The position numbers were made by a program, and so were the translations under genes. From positions 1-64,000 of the forward strand of contig DASXFD010000084.1 of assembly GCA_036489755.1 (NCBI GenBank): a stretch of DNA of 64,000 nucleotides, written 5' to 3'. Shown here one piece after another: positions 52,130-62,076 of the stretch. The notes beneath the pieces are model-generated. The model ran no database searches. It was not told the DNA's origin and was given only the letters and a program-made list of their open reading frames with translations. Each line of letters opens with the position of its first letter. The first letter of the stretch is position 1. The DNA is from JABFXX01 sp036489755. GTDB lineage: Bacteria > Myxococcota_A > Polyangia > Haliangiales > Haliangiaceae.

Positions 52130-52929
52130 TCCAGATACTCGGTCGTCGGCGTGCGGTTGTCGAAGTCGGTGTAGTCGTCGGCGAGATCGTAGTACGTCGG
52201 ATCGTGCGGCCGATGCGTGATCAGCACGTCGTGCAAGCACCAGCCGGCCCCGTCGTCGCAGCCGGTGTTCGGCACCGTGACCTCGAACGTCGTCGCTTTC
52301 GGCGCGTAATCGGCGCCGAGCTCGATCGCGCTGTCGTGGTTCTCGGAGTAGCCGTCGTCGAGCGTCGGGTCGTGCGCGTACGCGAACGTGATCTGGCCGA
52401 GGCTCGCGACGATGTCGTCCGTGAGCCCGGTACCGCCGCCGTCAAGGTTCGCGTACGAGATGCGTGCGAGCACGTCGTCTTGCCCGGCGTTGTAGAGCTG
52501 ATCGAGCAGCTCGTGCGCGACGAATACGCCGCTCGAGTGCGCGACCACGATGATCGGCGAGACGCCGTCGTCGATCGTCGCGAGGTGCGCGCGCAGCTTC
52601 GAGTTGCCGATCTCCTTCGCGTCGTAGCCCGGATCTTCCGGGCCTTGCACCGCGTAGACGCGACCGAAGACGTGACCGATGCCGGCGCTGCCGAGCATCA
52701 CGTCGACGAGCTCGGTCGCCCACGCCGACGACCACGAGATCTCCGCTTGGTAGCCACCGTAGACGATCAAGAACGCGCTGCCGGCATTCTGTTGCTGGTA
52801 CTCGACGCCGTAGCCGACGCTCGTCCAACCCTCGTCCACTTGATCGCCGAAACCGACCGACGAGTCCGAATCGCCGGGCACGTTCGACGTGCATGCGGTG
52901 AAGATGATTACGAGCCACAGCGCGCGCAT
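52108..52929 (-). CDS. Secreted alpha/beta-hydrolase-like lipoprotein
   Basis: ATG 52929 gives 273 residues. A signal sequence ending in IIFTACTS (lipobox-like) precedes a domain with the nucleophile elbow VVAHSSGVFVAHELL, a variant with AHSSG in place of GHSxG. A C-terminal His lies in CLHDVLITHRP. An esterase or lipase role outside the inner membrane is likely; the acid residue is not certain. It lies 124 nt downstream of fadL on the same strand and may act with the lipid-handling genes. Confidence 0.75.
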   Translation of the reverse strand: MRALWLVIIFTACTSNVPGDSDSSVGFGDQVDEGWTSVGYGVEYQQQNAGSAFLIVYGGYQAEISWSSAWATELVDVMLGSAGIGHVFGRVYAVQGPEDPGYDAKEIGNSKLRAHLATIDDGVSPIIVVAHSSGVFVAHELLDQLYNAGQDDVLARISYANLDGGGTGLTDDIVASLGQITFAYAHDPTLDDGYSENHDSAIELGADYAPKATTFEVTVPNTGCDDGAGWCLHDVLITHRPHDPTYYDLADDYTDFDNRTPTTEYLDQFLSAK

Positions 52930-53053
52930 CGCGCTCGCCGAGTGCGAGCCGTACGCCATACACACGACGCGCACGCTCGCGCGGTTGACCGACGAAAGCT
53001 GCCCACGCGCGTCTGCACTGATGACGGAAAGCGCCGCGCAGAGTCCTGCGCAA

Positions 53054-54310
53054 TCACTTCTGCGTCGGGTCGTTCGAGCTCGTGCGGCCGAGCAGATCGA
53101 AGCGCCAGTTCACGCCGAGCGAGAGGATGTCGACCTGCGTCTTGTAGGTGCCGGGCAGCGTCTCGATGCCGCTCGCCGTGACCGTGTCGAAGAACGCGTG
53201 CTGGTAGCCGAGGTCGATGCGCAGGTCGGGAATGACTTCGTAGCCCGCACCGACCGAGACCGCCCAGCTGTCGCCGTCGGTGAGCGAGGGCGACAGCGTC
53301 GCCGTCGGTTGCTGCGAGATGCTGCGCAGCGCGCCGACTCGCAACGTCAGCGGCGACAAGAACGGCACGTGCGCCCATTCGGCACCGAGCCGGTAGACCT
53401 GCGCGTCGTTGTAGTCGCGCGGGACGACAACCGTGAAGCCCGTGCTGCCGATGAACGTGTCGCTGTGATAGATGCTCCAGAACTCGTTCGTGAACGTGAA
53501 CATCACGCTGAGGTTCGGAATCACCTCGTAGGCCGCGCCGGCATGGAGCTCCGACGGGATCGCGATCTGCTCGGTGACGCTCTGGTCTTGCAGCGTGGTC
53601 GAGAACGCCGGCGGCACGTCGGTGAAGTGCGCGTTGCCGTCGATCTGCGTCGAGCCCTTGTACTTGAACGACACCGCGAGCTGCAGCGGGATCCACGGTA
53701 GCTTGCCCTGCGCCGCGAGCATGAACGAGCTCGAGCCGCCCGACATGCCAATGCCGGCGTCGCCGTAGTGATCGACGAAGTTGACCGCTTGGTGCAGCTC
53801 TTCGGTGATCTGATAACGCACGTACGCGGCGCCGATGCTGAGGTACGGCAGCGGCTGGAACGCCGCGCCGGCCGTCATCTGATAGATCTTTTGGTCGACG
53901 GTCCGGACGTATTCCTGGCCTTGCCAACCGTCGGGCCAGTTGAGCGCGCCGCCGTACGGCACGTGGAAGCCGATGCCCGCGGCCCACATCATGTCGTTTG
54001 GCAGCACGTCGCCGAAGGACACCGCACCGGCGGGCGGCGTGTTGGCGTGCGAGAGCAGGCTCGACGTGCCGAGGTTCGGATCCGAATAGTCCGTGCGGTT
54101 GTCGAGCCACTCGAGGCTGGCCGACACGTCGAGGCCGATCTGACCCGCCATACCGGCCGGGTTGATCAGGATCGCCTCGGCGCCGGTTTGATCGGCGAGA
54201 TCGGATTGCGAGAGCGCCAACGTGCGCGCGTTCTCGTCGGGAATGGCGTAGCCACCGGCATACGCGGCGGCCGGGACCAGGAGCGACGTTGCGAGGATAA
54301 GCTTGCGCAT
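53054..54310 (-). CDS. fadL: FadL-type outer-membrane long-chain fatty acid channel
   Basis: The 418 residues start with a signal peptide (KLILATSLLVPAAAYA/GGY). The mature N-terminus GGYAIPDENARTLALSQSDLADQTGAEAILINPAGMA is the FadL hatch/plug signature (read as two motifs: ENARTLALSQ and INPAGM). The rest is a beta-barrel ending SLGVNWRFDLL. FadL moves long-chain fatty acids through the outer membrane. Its start is 4 nt downstream of the lipase gene stop, so it is cotranscribed with the VolA-like lipase. Confidence 0.92.
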   Translation of the reverse strand: MRKLILATSLLVPAAAYAGGYAIPDENARTLALSQSDLADQTGAEAILINPAGMAGQIGLDVSASLEWLDNRTDYSDPNLGTSSLLSHANTPPAGAVSFGDVLPNDMMWAAGIGFHVPYGGALNWPDGWQGQEYVRTVDQKIYQMTAGAAFQPLPYLSIGAAYVRYQITEELHQAVNFVDHYGDAGIGMSGGSSSFMLAAQGKLPWIPLQLAVSFKYKGSTQIDGNAHFTDVPPAFSTTLQDQSVTEQIAIPSELHAGAAYEVIPNLSVMFTFTNEFWSIYHSDTFIGSTGFTVVVPRDYNDAQVYRLGAEWAHVPFLSPLTLRVGALRSISQQPTATLSPSLTDGDSWAVSVGAGYEVIPDLRIDLGYQHAFFDTVTASGIETLPGTYKTQVDILSLGVNWRFDLLGRTSSNDPTQK

Positions 54311-54314
54311 CTTT

Positions 54315-57300
54315 CTATTCCTGGATCGAAGGCGGCACGGTGCCGAGCATGACGAAGTTCGCGATGTCGGCCTGTGCGTTCGAGGTGATCGTGGGGTTCG
54401 ACCAGTCGGTGATGAACCCGTGCTCGACGCCGGAGGCGCAGCTCTGATCGGTCAAGTAGTTCGGGCCGACGAACAGCTCGAACGCCGCGGGCAGCGTGCC
54501 CGGTGCGCCGGTCGGCGGCAGCGGGTTCGCGCCGAGGTTGTTCGCGTAGATGAAGTTCCACGGGTTCGGCACGGTCTGATCGCAGTACGCGGCTTGCGAC
54601 AGCGCCACGCGCGACGGCGGATTCACGCCGGGCAACAAGCTCGGCAGCGGATCCTGCGTGATGTGGCCGACGAAGTTAATGGGATCGGCCGGGTCGAGCA
54701 CGGTCTTGGCGACCACGAGGAACTGCAAGTACGCCGACGTGCCGGGCGTGATCCCGAGGCTCGCGAGCAACGCGTCGGTCTCGCTGACGAACGCCGGCGA
54801 GGTCGCGAACACGTCGACGACGGTGCCGCCGCCGACGTTGAACCCTGCCTTCGTGATGCGCGGGTTCGTCGCGACGTCTGCCGCACCCGAGATCGCGCCG
54901 AGCGATTGGCCCGAGAAATAGATCTGCGTCGGGTCGATGATGAACGCATCGGCGAGCGTGGTGCCGCCGGCCGTGGCGTAGCCGAACACGGTGTCGAAGA
55001 TCTTGTCGCCGGTCGGCGGCGCCATCGACGGCACGTACGCGGCCGCGCGCACGAGCTGCGCTTCGTCGATCAGATCCTGGCGGAACGTGTCGCGCGTGCG
55101 GAAGAAGTTCGAGCTGATGAGGAAGTTGCCGGAGACCGTCGGGATGCCTTCGGTGCCGGTCCAGTTGCACGCGGCGTTGGTGAGGCACGACGTGCTGACC
55201 GGCAGATACGCATACGCGTTGCCGGGGCACGAGCTCGGCGGGTTGACGTCGCCTTGCAGGCCCGACGTCACGGTCGGGCAGGCCACGTTGCCCGCGCACT
55301 GCGGCAACGTCACGCCGTCTTCGGTGATCGTCGTCGCGCCCGAGGTGCAGTACGCGCGATCGCCGTGCTTGGCGGCATCGATCGCGACGACCACCATGCC
55401 GGCCGCGTTGAACGAATCCGCGACGGTGAGCATGTCGGCGCGACCACCGCCGAGGCCGTGGCGGAAGATCATCAGCGGCGCGCAGCGGCCGAACGGGGCG
55501 AGCGGGCCCTGACATACCGGGATGTTCGTGTTCACCGTCGGATCCGACACGGGCAGCGTCATCAGCACGTGGATCACTTCCTGCGTGCCTTGCGTCGGAT
55601 CGGAGAGGAACGCGCCGGTCAGCGGGCTGAGCGCGTTCAGCGTCGTGATGTCGAACTCCATCACGGCGCCGATGTGCGTGTGCGGGATCGACGGATCGAC
55701 GCCGTACTTCGCGAACGCGGCATCGGCACCGAGGGTGACGACCGGTGCCGCGACCGAGTCGCTCGGGATCGCCAGCGGCGGATCGTAGGGCAGCGCCGCG
55801 AGCTCGTTCGCCTGCGACAAGATCGTCTGCGTGTGGAACGTGTACGCGATGCCGATCTTCGAGAAGTCGGTGCCGGCCGCCGACAGCTTCGCGAACAGCG
55901 GCGCGAGCTCGAGCCGCATGGCCTCGACCGACTGCGCGGTCCCGTTGTCGATGCCGGTGAGCTGCGAGGCGCCGTTCACGTAGACCGGATTCGTGAAGTG
56001 CAGGATCTTGGCGACGGTGCCGGGGCCGATCGCGTTGCCGGCCTTGTCCTTGATGCCGGTCGTCATGACGACCGCGTAGTCGGTCGCGTCCTTGAGCGGC
56101 TTGGTGCGGAACACGCTCGTCGGGTCGCCGGCGGTCGCGCCGGCGGGCTGGATCGCGATCACCGGCGACAGCTCGGTCGGCTGGTTGCAGCCCGATGTGA
56201 ACTCGCACGGCTCGAGGATCAGCGTGTTCGGATCGACCTGCACCGGGTTGTTGACGTCGCTGAGGTCCCACAGCTGCAAGTCGCTGCCGTTGATCGACGT
56301 GCCGTCGATCAGATCCGACGTCGGACCGAGGATCGCGCCAGTGGTCGCGAAGCCGTCGAGCGCTTCGAAGCCGGCGGCGGCCGCGCTCGGGCACGTGCCG
56401 TCGGGGTTGAGCGAGCTACCGGCGAGCGTGCACGCGGCGAGCGCGCTGAGCTTGCCGGTGTTCGGATCGCGCAGCAGATCGATCGGCAGCGGCACGAGGC
56501 TGCGCGCCGGATCGATCGACACGTTCGTCACCGTCGGCTGGATCGCGAACGTGGTGAGGATGGCGAGCTCTTCGTGCGGGAAGCGCGTGTCGGCGGTCGG
56601 GAACGCGAACTGGCTCCACAGCGCCTCGACCTCGTCGAGCTGCAGGCCTTCGCTGTTCGCGGCTTCTTGCGAGCCGAGCTCGGCCTTGAGCAGGCCGTTG
56701 TTCTTCGGGTTCGACAGATCGACGTTCTGCTCGAGCAGATAGAAGATCTGCGACGGCTCGACCGGCAGGTTGTCGATCGTCATCACGCCGTTGGAGCCGC
56801 CGCGGATCAGGACGGCGTACTCGCCGGGCGGCCACGGCTGGTCGCCTTTGTTGTGGATCGTGAGCTCGCCGTGATCGGCGAGCTTCACGTAGTCGCCAGC
56901 CTGGATCGGCTCGACGGCGATCTCGCCGGTGCCGCCGGCGTTCATGCCTTCGACGAAGAACGTGCTCGGCGTGAACGTCGTGAGATCGAGATCGGGCGCG
57001 CTCTGGCTCGCACTGCCGTTCGCGTCGAACGTGGTCTCGGTGAAGTCGACAGTGACGTCGACTGCCTGATCGCTCGGGAAGCCATTGGCGTCCTTGAACG
57101 ACTGGATCAGCTCGGCCTCGGCGCACGCGGGCGAGCCGTCGGGCGCGGGCGGCGTGCACAGCGAGTTCGCCGGCTGGAGCAGCACGAGATCGTTCGGCAG
57201 CGGGATCGAGCTGGTCGTCGGATCGAACTCGGCGGTCACGAACGTCTGCGGAGGCGTGTCGGGCAGGTCCGGCTTGCACGCCGCCATGGCGAGCACGGCG

Positions 57301-57335
57301 AGAGCGGGCGCCGCGACAAGGAGAAGGCGAGACAT
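54315..57335 (-). CDS. VolA/Pla-1-like extracellular lipase lipoprotein
   Basis: ATG 57335 follows a good ribosome-binding site (GAGAGGA). The 1006 residues have a lipoprotein signal ending LAMAACKP. The N-terminal ~450 residues are strand-rich with repeated FDPTTSSIPLPNDL- and DPARSLVPLPIDLL-like phrases typical of the lipase N-terminal region. The hydrolase part has MIFRHGLGGGR (oxyanion), the nucleophile GQSLGAISG and a C-terminal GVEHGF (His). In Vibrio, VolA is a surface lysophospholipase working with FadL, and fadL is the next gene here. It is predicted to release fatty acids from external lipids for FadL import. Confidence 0.87.
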   Translation of the reverse strand: MSRLLLVAAPALAVLAMAACKPDLPDTPPQTFVTAEFDPTTSSIPLPNDLVLLQPANSLCTPPAPDGSPACAEAELIQSFKDANGFPSDQAVDVTVDFTETTFDANGSASQSAPDLDLTTFTPSTFFVEGMNAGGTGEIAVEPIQAGDYVKLADHGELTIHNKGDQPWPPGEYAVLIRGGSNGVMTIDNLPVEPSQIFYLLEQNVDLSNPKNNGLLKAELGSQEAANSEGLQLDEVEALWSQFAFPTADTRFPHEELAILTTFAIQPTVTNVSIDPARSLVPLPIDLLRDPNTGKLSALAACTLAGSSLNPDGTCPSAAAAGFEALDGFATTGAILGPTSDLIDGTSINGSDLQLWDLSDVNNPVQVDPNTLILEPCEFTSGCNQPTELSPVIAIQPAGATAGDPTSVFRTKPLKDATDYAVVMTTGIKDKAGNAIGPGTVAKILHFTNPVYVNGASQLTGIDNGTAQSVEAMRLELAPLFAKLSAAGTDFSKIGIAYTFHTQTILSQANELAALPYDPPLAIPSDSVAAPVVTLGADAAFAKYGVDPSIPHTHIGAVMEFDITTLNALSPLTGAFLSDPTQGTQEVIHVLMTLPVSDPTVNTNIPVCQGPLAPFGRCAPLMIFRHGLGGGRADMLTVADSFNAAGMVVVAIDAAKHGDRAYCTSGATTITEDGVTLPQCAGNVACPTVTSGLQGDVNPPSSCPGNAYAYLPVSTSCLTNAACNWTGTEGIPTVSGNFLISSNFFRTRDTFRQDLIDEAQLVRAAAYVPSMAPPTGDKIFDTVFGYATAGGTTLADAFIIDPTQIYFSGQSLGAISGAADVATNPRITKAGFNVGGGTVVDVFATSPAFVSETDALLASLGITPGTSAYLQFLVVAKTVLDPADPINFVGHITQDPLPSLLPGVNPPSRVALSQAAYCDQTVPNPWNFIYANNLGANPLPPTGAPGTLPAAFELFVGPNYLTDQSCASGVEHGFITDWSNPTITSNAQADIANFVMLGTVPPSIQE

Positions 57336-57346
57336 GGATGGTCCTC

Positions 57347-60300
57347 TCATTGGGCGCTGGTGAAGGTCTGGCTGGAGACGGCGACGGAGTTGATCTGATC
57401 GCCGAACGCGAAGTCGAAGTACTCGTTGAGAACCCACTGGCCGAGCAGATCGGGCCCGATGACGGTATCGGGGCCGTCGCGCTCCGGGCCGGGCAGCTGC
57501 ATCTTCACGACCGGCGTCGCGGGATCCATCAGCGAGATGTGGCGAACGTTGCCGCCCGACGCGTACGGGAACGAGAGGCCCGACGACGACTCCTGCGACG
57601 GATTGCCGACGTCGACGGTGAACAACCCGCCCGGCCGCGCGAACGGGCCCGGCTCGTAGTTCGTCGTGACGAGCGCGAGCAGCGGCACGGTCGTCAGCGT
57701 GTGCACGTGGCCCCAAACCCAATCGGCCGGGATCGAGCTCACGCTGGTCGTGAGCTGCACGTACGCTTGCGCGAGCGCGGTCTCGACCTGCTCCGCGCAG
57801 GTGTGCGACGCGCCGCCGGCGTCGTTGCAGAACGAGTTCGTCGGATCGCTCGTCAGCATGTACAGCATCGCCTTGATCGCCTGCACGACGTTGTCGTCGA
57901 GCTGCGCGCCGATCGGGTTGAGGTCGTCGATGAAGACGTTCGACAACAGCGTGCGCAGGAACGTGTGGAACAAGAAGCAGCCGCTCGAGTTGGTCACGAC
58001 CGCGGGCGTCGGATCGATCGGGCTCTCGTTCGGATCGCTGCCGAGCAGGCCAGACGGGCAGTCGTAGCCGGCCTGCGCCCAGCCGTCGAGGACGGTCTTC
58101 GCCATGCCGGCGTTCGCATCGGTCAGCGTCATCGTGTCGATGATGTCGACGAACGCCTTGCCGGGCCGCGAGTAGTGATCCGACTGCATCGCTTCCATGT
58201 CGGCGAGTCCGACGGTCCCGTTCGCGCTGATCGTGTCGTGCAGCATCTGGTCGATGCGCGTCGCGCGGAATCCGCTCGAGTCGTCCCAGTCGAAGCTGAG
58301 GTACGGCGGGAACGACAGCGGGCTGTTGCCGTCGGAGACGCCGCCGCCGTTCGAGCCGGTGTTCGTCGGATCGGCGTTCGCGGTGAAGAAGTAGCCCTTG
58401 TCGGGGTTCTTGCCCTGCGGCAGCTGCGCGTCGGGAATCCAGCACGCGGCGGGCACGCCGGCGCCGGCGGCGCAGTTGTCGGTGCCGTCGCCCCACTCGA
58501 CGTTCGGCGTGCCGTTGCCCGGAAGCGGGAACCACGGCGGCGTGGTCGGCGAGAACTGAGCGGTGCGCGCGTCGGCGAAGTTACGCACCGGCACGAGCGC
58601 GTGCGGGTCGTACGCGATGTTGCCCTGATCGTCGGCGAGCACGAAGTTCTGCGCGCCCGTCGAGAAGTACGCGAGCGCGGCCATCGCACTATCGACGTCG
58701 GTGGCCGTGTTGAGGCCCCAGATCGCTTTGACGTCCTGCGTGTTGCCTTCCTGGCCGGTCCAGCGCGCGCTGACGGCGGTGCCGGCGCCGATATCGATCG
58801 AGATGATCGGTCCGTGCTCGGGCACCACGAGCACCGCGGGAGGCGGCGCCGACGAGCCGAGGCTCAGCGTCTTCGAGTCGACGAGGCCCGCCGCGCCCGG
58901 TCCGACGCGAACCTTGTACGTCTCGGGGACGACGATCGGCGTGACCGACGCGCCGTTGAACTGCACGCACGGTACGCCGGCGGCGATCGCCGGGCACGTG
59001 GCCGGATCCTCGTCGAGCGTCTCGAGGTAGAGGTCGGTGACGTCGTAGCCGACGACGGTGACGCCCCAGCCGACGTTCGCACCGCGACCGACGAGCGCGC
59101 CGGGAATGCCCGGGAACGATCCGCCTGCGAGGTTGAGGTTGTCGTTCGGATTTTGCGACGTCATCGTCACGAGGTGAAACAGCGGCGGGTACTGCAGGCC
59201 GAGGTGCGGATCGTTCGCGACCATCGACACGCCGGTCGCCGACTTCATCGCCGACACGACCCAGTTGTTCGAGCCGACCGACGTGCGCAACGGGCGCAGC
59301 CGGCCGTCGAGCGCGAGCATCGAGTCGCGAACCTGGGCGAGCTCGCTGCCCCACGGCGCCATGCTCGGCGCGCTCGGCTTGACGGCGAGCGGCTTGCGCG
59401 CGACCGACGACGTGAATGCCGTCTCGGCGAGAGTGTGCGCTTGTTCCGTCGTCGGCGAGGCCGCGCGGATCCACGCGGTGGTCTTGTCGGACGTCGGGCC
59501 GTACGCCGCGACGAACGTGCCGTACGCGCTCTCTTCACCGATCCCCTCCGACAGCTGGAACTGCTCGAGTCGCGCGAGCGCCAGCGTGTCGGCCTCGGTC
59601 CACGGCTGGAGATCGTTCGCGGTGAGCCGATACGGCAGCTGCAGATACTCGCCGCCGAGCGGCTGATCGCCTTGCGTCGCTTGCAGCTGCGCGATGTACG
59701 CGTTGATGCCGCCGAGGAATGCGTCGAGCAAGCCGCGCGTCGTCGGATCCATCGCGTTCGCGAGATCTTCTTCGACGCGATGCCCGGAGCGCGTCACGAA
59801 CAAGTTGCGGATCTGGATATCCTGGCTGAGCCCGGCGACGCCGATCATCTCCGACAGGTTCGAGCGCGCGACGTGGCGCAGGAACTCCATCGGGAACAAC
59901 CGATCGCGCGCTTGCAGGTAGCCTTGCGCGGCGAGGCAATCGATCGCCTGCGCGCAGTTGACGTGCGGGACATCCTGGGCGTCGTACTGCACGATCACCG
60001 GCGCGGTGAGCCCGGGGATCGAGCCTGGCGTGAGCACCATCGGCGACGATTCGATCATCACGCTCGCGCTGAGATCGCCCGCCGTCGCGGTCAGCGTCTC
60101 GGCCGCGCTTCCGGCCGGAGGCATGAACGTCGTGTGATCGCCGGCCATCGTCGTGATCGCGCCGCCGCCGGTGATCGACCACGTGATCGGCGCGTCGCTA
60201 TTGACGAGGTTTGCTTTGAAATCGGTCGGGCCGTAAACCGCCAGCGCGCCACCTGATCCGATCGGCGTGATCGTCAGAGACGGGTTGTTATTCGAGCCGC

Positions 60301-60355
60301 CGCACGAGCCAAAGACGACAATCAAGCAGGCAGTAGCGACGCTTCTTGCGCGCAT
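57347..60355 (-). CDS. Penicillin-acylase-family (Ntn hydrolase) lipoprotein
   Basis: The 1002 residues start with a lipoprotein signal (TACLIVVFGSCGG). An N-terminal Ig-like segment (about 25-110) precedes the acylase alpha chain (YDAQDVPHVNC, AQGYLQARDRLFPMEF). The autocatalytic site is VGSNNWVVS (nucleophile Ser codon about nt 59270), followed by the beta chain (NDPHLGLQYPPLFHLV, PGALVGRGANVGWGVT, QSDHYS). The family includes penicillin G acylases and N-acyl-homoserine-lactone acylases, so the substrate is some amide with an acyl chain. It ends 11 nt before the VolA-like gene and heads the same likely operon. Confidence 0.9.
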   Translation of the reverse strand: MRARSVATACLIVVFGSCGGSNNNPSLTITPIGSGGALAVYGPTDFKANLVNSDAPITWSITGGGAITTMAGDHTTFMPPAGSAAETLTATAGDLSASVMIESSPMVLTPGSIPGLTAPVIVQYDAQDVPHVNCAQAIDCLAAQGYLQARDRLFPMEFLRHVARSNLSEMIGVAGLSQDIQIRNLFVTRSGHRVEEDLANAMDPTTRGLLDAFLGGINAYIAQLQATQGDQPLGGEYLQLPYRLTANDLQPWTEADTLALARLEQFQLSEGIGEESAYGTFVAAYGPTSDKTTAWIRAASPTTEQAHTLAETAFTSSVARKPLAVKPSAPSMAPWGSELAQVRDSMLALDGRLRPLRTSVGSNNWVVSAMKSATGVSMVANDPHLGLQYPPLFHLVTMTSQNPNDNLNLAGGSFPGIPGALVGRGANVGWGVTVVGYDVTDLYLETLDEDPATCPAIAAGVPCVQFNGASVTPIVVPETYKVRVGPGAAGLVDSKTLSLGSSAPPPAVLVVPEHGPIISIDIGAGTAVSARWTGQEGNTQDVKAIWGLNTATDVDSAMAALAYFSTGAQNFVLADDQGNIAYDPHALVPVRNFADARTAQFSPTTPPWFPLPGNGTPNVEWGDGTDNCAAGAGVPAACWIPDAQLPQGKNPDKGYFFTANADPTNTGSNGGGVSDGNSPLSFPPYLSFDWDDSSGFRATRIDQMLHDTISANGTVGLADMEAMQSDHYSRPGKAFVDIIDTMTLTDANAGMAKTVLDGWAQAGYDCPSGLLGSDPNESPIDPTPAVVTNSSGCFLFHTFLRTLLSNVFIDDLNPIGAQLDDNVVQAIKAMLYMLTSDPTNSFCNDAGGASHTCAEQVETALAQAYVQLTTSVSSIPADWVWGHVHTLTTVPLLALVTTNYEPGPFARPGGLFTVDVGNPSQESSSGLSFPYASGGNVRHISLMDPATPVVKMQLPGPERDGPDTVIGPDLLGQWVLNEYFDFAFGDQINSVAVSSQTFTSAQ

Positions 60356-60604
60356 TCGATCCTCCGAGAACGACGGAATATCACGTTTGTGCGGGCTGGA
60401 AGCCGTACCGGCGGTGAATCAGTGGGAATCAGCACGCCAAACGATGAGTGCTTCGCGCTCGCCGGGAGTGCGAGCGATCACGTGGTCGAACCGCCTAACA
60501 AAGTGCGCGCTCGCGCCCGCAATCGCGCCGATCTCTACGCGGCTGTCGCGTCGGCGCACGAGATGCAACTTCGCGGGTTCGAGGAAGCCGCGCGACGGAC
60601 GCTT

Positions 60605-61099
60605 ATGAAAGACACTAGTAAACATCGACACTCGTTCTTCGATCACAATCGAGATGACGGCCAGCCGCCGCCCGCGACGCGCGGCCCGGTCGAATCGCAG
60701 ATCCCGCCGCGATCGGCCGACGACGACGTACGCGTGCAGGTCGTCACCGAGGATCTCGACGTCGGCAAACGTCGCGTCGAAACCGGCGGCGTGCACCTCG
60801 AGACGACCGTGGTCGCCGAGCCGGTCGTTCGAGATTTGGCGTTGTGCGACGAGCGAATCACGGTCGAGCGCACGCACGTCGATCGCGTGATCAGCGCGGC
60901 CGACGCCGATCGGCTGTTCCACGACGTCGAGCTCGAGATCGCGGCGCATCGCGACGAGCCCGTCGTCGAGAAGCACGCGCGGGTGGTCGAGGAGGTCGTG
61001 ATCAAGCGGCTCTCGACCACGCAGGATCGCGTCGTTCACGATCACGTGCGCCGCATGGACGTCGACGTCGACGATCTCGCGAAACGAGGCGCGCGATGA
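60605..61099 (+). CDS. DUF2382 (YsnF/AvaK-like) domain protein
   Basis: ATG 60605 gives 164 residues; the frame is open further upstream, so a longer start near 60389 cannot be excluded. The core RVQVVTEDLDVGKRRVETGGV and DEPVVEKHARVVEEVVIKR is the repeated beta-strand motif of DUF2382, a stress-associated domain. The protein is very charged and lacks Cys pairs and membrane segments. It overlaps the next gene, which carries the same domain, by 4 nt. Confidence 0.75.
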   Translation: MKDTSKHRHSFFDHNRDDGQPPPATRGPVESQIPPRSADDDVRVQVVTEDLDVGKRRVETGGVHLETTVVAEPVVRDLALCDERITVERTHVDRVISAADADRLFHDVELEIAAHRDEPVVEKHARVVEEVVIKRLSTTQDRVVHDHVRRMDVDVDDLAKRGAR

Positions 61100-62076
61100 A
61101 GACCGTCTATCACGTGTTCGATCGGCTCGATCAGGCGGAGCGCGCGATGACCGCGCTCGCGGTCGCCGGACTGCCCGCGGATCGCATCGCGCTGCTGTCG
61201 CGCGGCCCGGTCGACGATACGATGTTTCCCGTCGAGGTTCCGGGCATCGGCGCAGCCGCCGCGAACGCGCGCATGCGCGAGCTCTTGAACGGGACGCCGA
61301 CCACGGCGAGCGGGATGCGCGGGGCGCTGCTCGGGCTCGGCGTGAGCTCGGCGGAGATCGAGCGGTGCGCCGACGAGCTGCGCAACGGCCGCACGCTCGA
61401 GGCCGTCATCGTCGACGACGCGCAGGTCGCCAGCGCGAGCGCGATCCTCGATCGCTACGCGAGCGACGACGTCGACGCGTCCACCGAGATCGTGATTCCC
61501 GTGATGCGCGAAGAGCTCGCGACCGGCACGCGCCGGGTCGACACCGGTGGCGTGCAGATCGTGGCCCGCGTCCGCGAGGTGCCGGTCGAGCAGACGATCA
61601 CGGTTCGCGAAGAGCGCATCGTCGTCGAGCGCAGGCTGGTCGACCGGCCGATCGCCGAAGGCGACGAGGCGTACGACGCGCGCAGCGTCGACGTGAAGGC
61701 GTTTACGGAAGAGCCGGTCGTGACCAAGCGCGCGCGCATCACCGAAGAGATCCACGTGCACACCGATCGCGACGAGCACGTGCAGAAGATCGCCGAGACG
61801 CTGCGCCACACCGACGTCAAGGTGGCGGAGCTGCCGCCGATTCGCACGTTCGACGTGTCGCGCTATCGCGATCACTTCGACAAGACGTACGGCGGCCGCT
61901 ACGAGCTGCAGACGTTCGCGCCGGCCTACGAGTTCGGCGAGCGACTCGCGCGCGCATCGGTCGCGAGCGATTGGGCATCGGTCGAGCCGCACGCGATGGC
62001 CACGTGGGAGCGCACGAACCCCGGCTCGTGGCATCGCTTCAAGGATGCGGTGCACGAGGCGTGGTCACGAAAGTGA
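61096..62076 (+). CDS. General-stress protein with N-terminal ferredoxin-like and DUF2382 domains
   Basis: The 326 residues comprise an N-terminal module (VYHVFDRLDQAERAMTALAVAGLPADRIALLS) like the YflT/general stress protein fold. A DUF2382 domain follows (TGTRRVDTGGVQIV, EEPVVTKRARITEEIHVHT), then a C-terminal tail with tyrosine- and tryptophan-rich repeats (YRDHFDKTYGG, ATWERTNPGSWHRFKDA). This composite is typical of desiccation or oxidative-stress proteins in many bacteria. It is coupled to the preceding DUF2382 gene (ATGA). The molecular role is not known. Confidence 0.82.
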   Translation: MKTVYHVFDRLDQAERAMTALAVAGLPADRIALLSRGPVDDTMFPVEVPGIGAAAANARMRELLNGTPTTASGMRGALLGLGVSSAEIERCADELRNGRTLEAVIVDDAQVASASAILDRYASDDVDASTEIVIPVMREELATGTRRVDTGGVQIVARVREVPVEQTITVREERIVVERRLVDRPIAEGDEAYDARSVDVKAFTEEPVVTKRARITEEIHVHTDRDEHVQKIAETLRHTDVKVAELPPIRTFDVSRYRDHFDKTYGGRYELQTFAPAYEFGERLARASVASDWASVEPHAMATWERTNPGSWHRFKDAVHEAWSRK

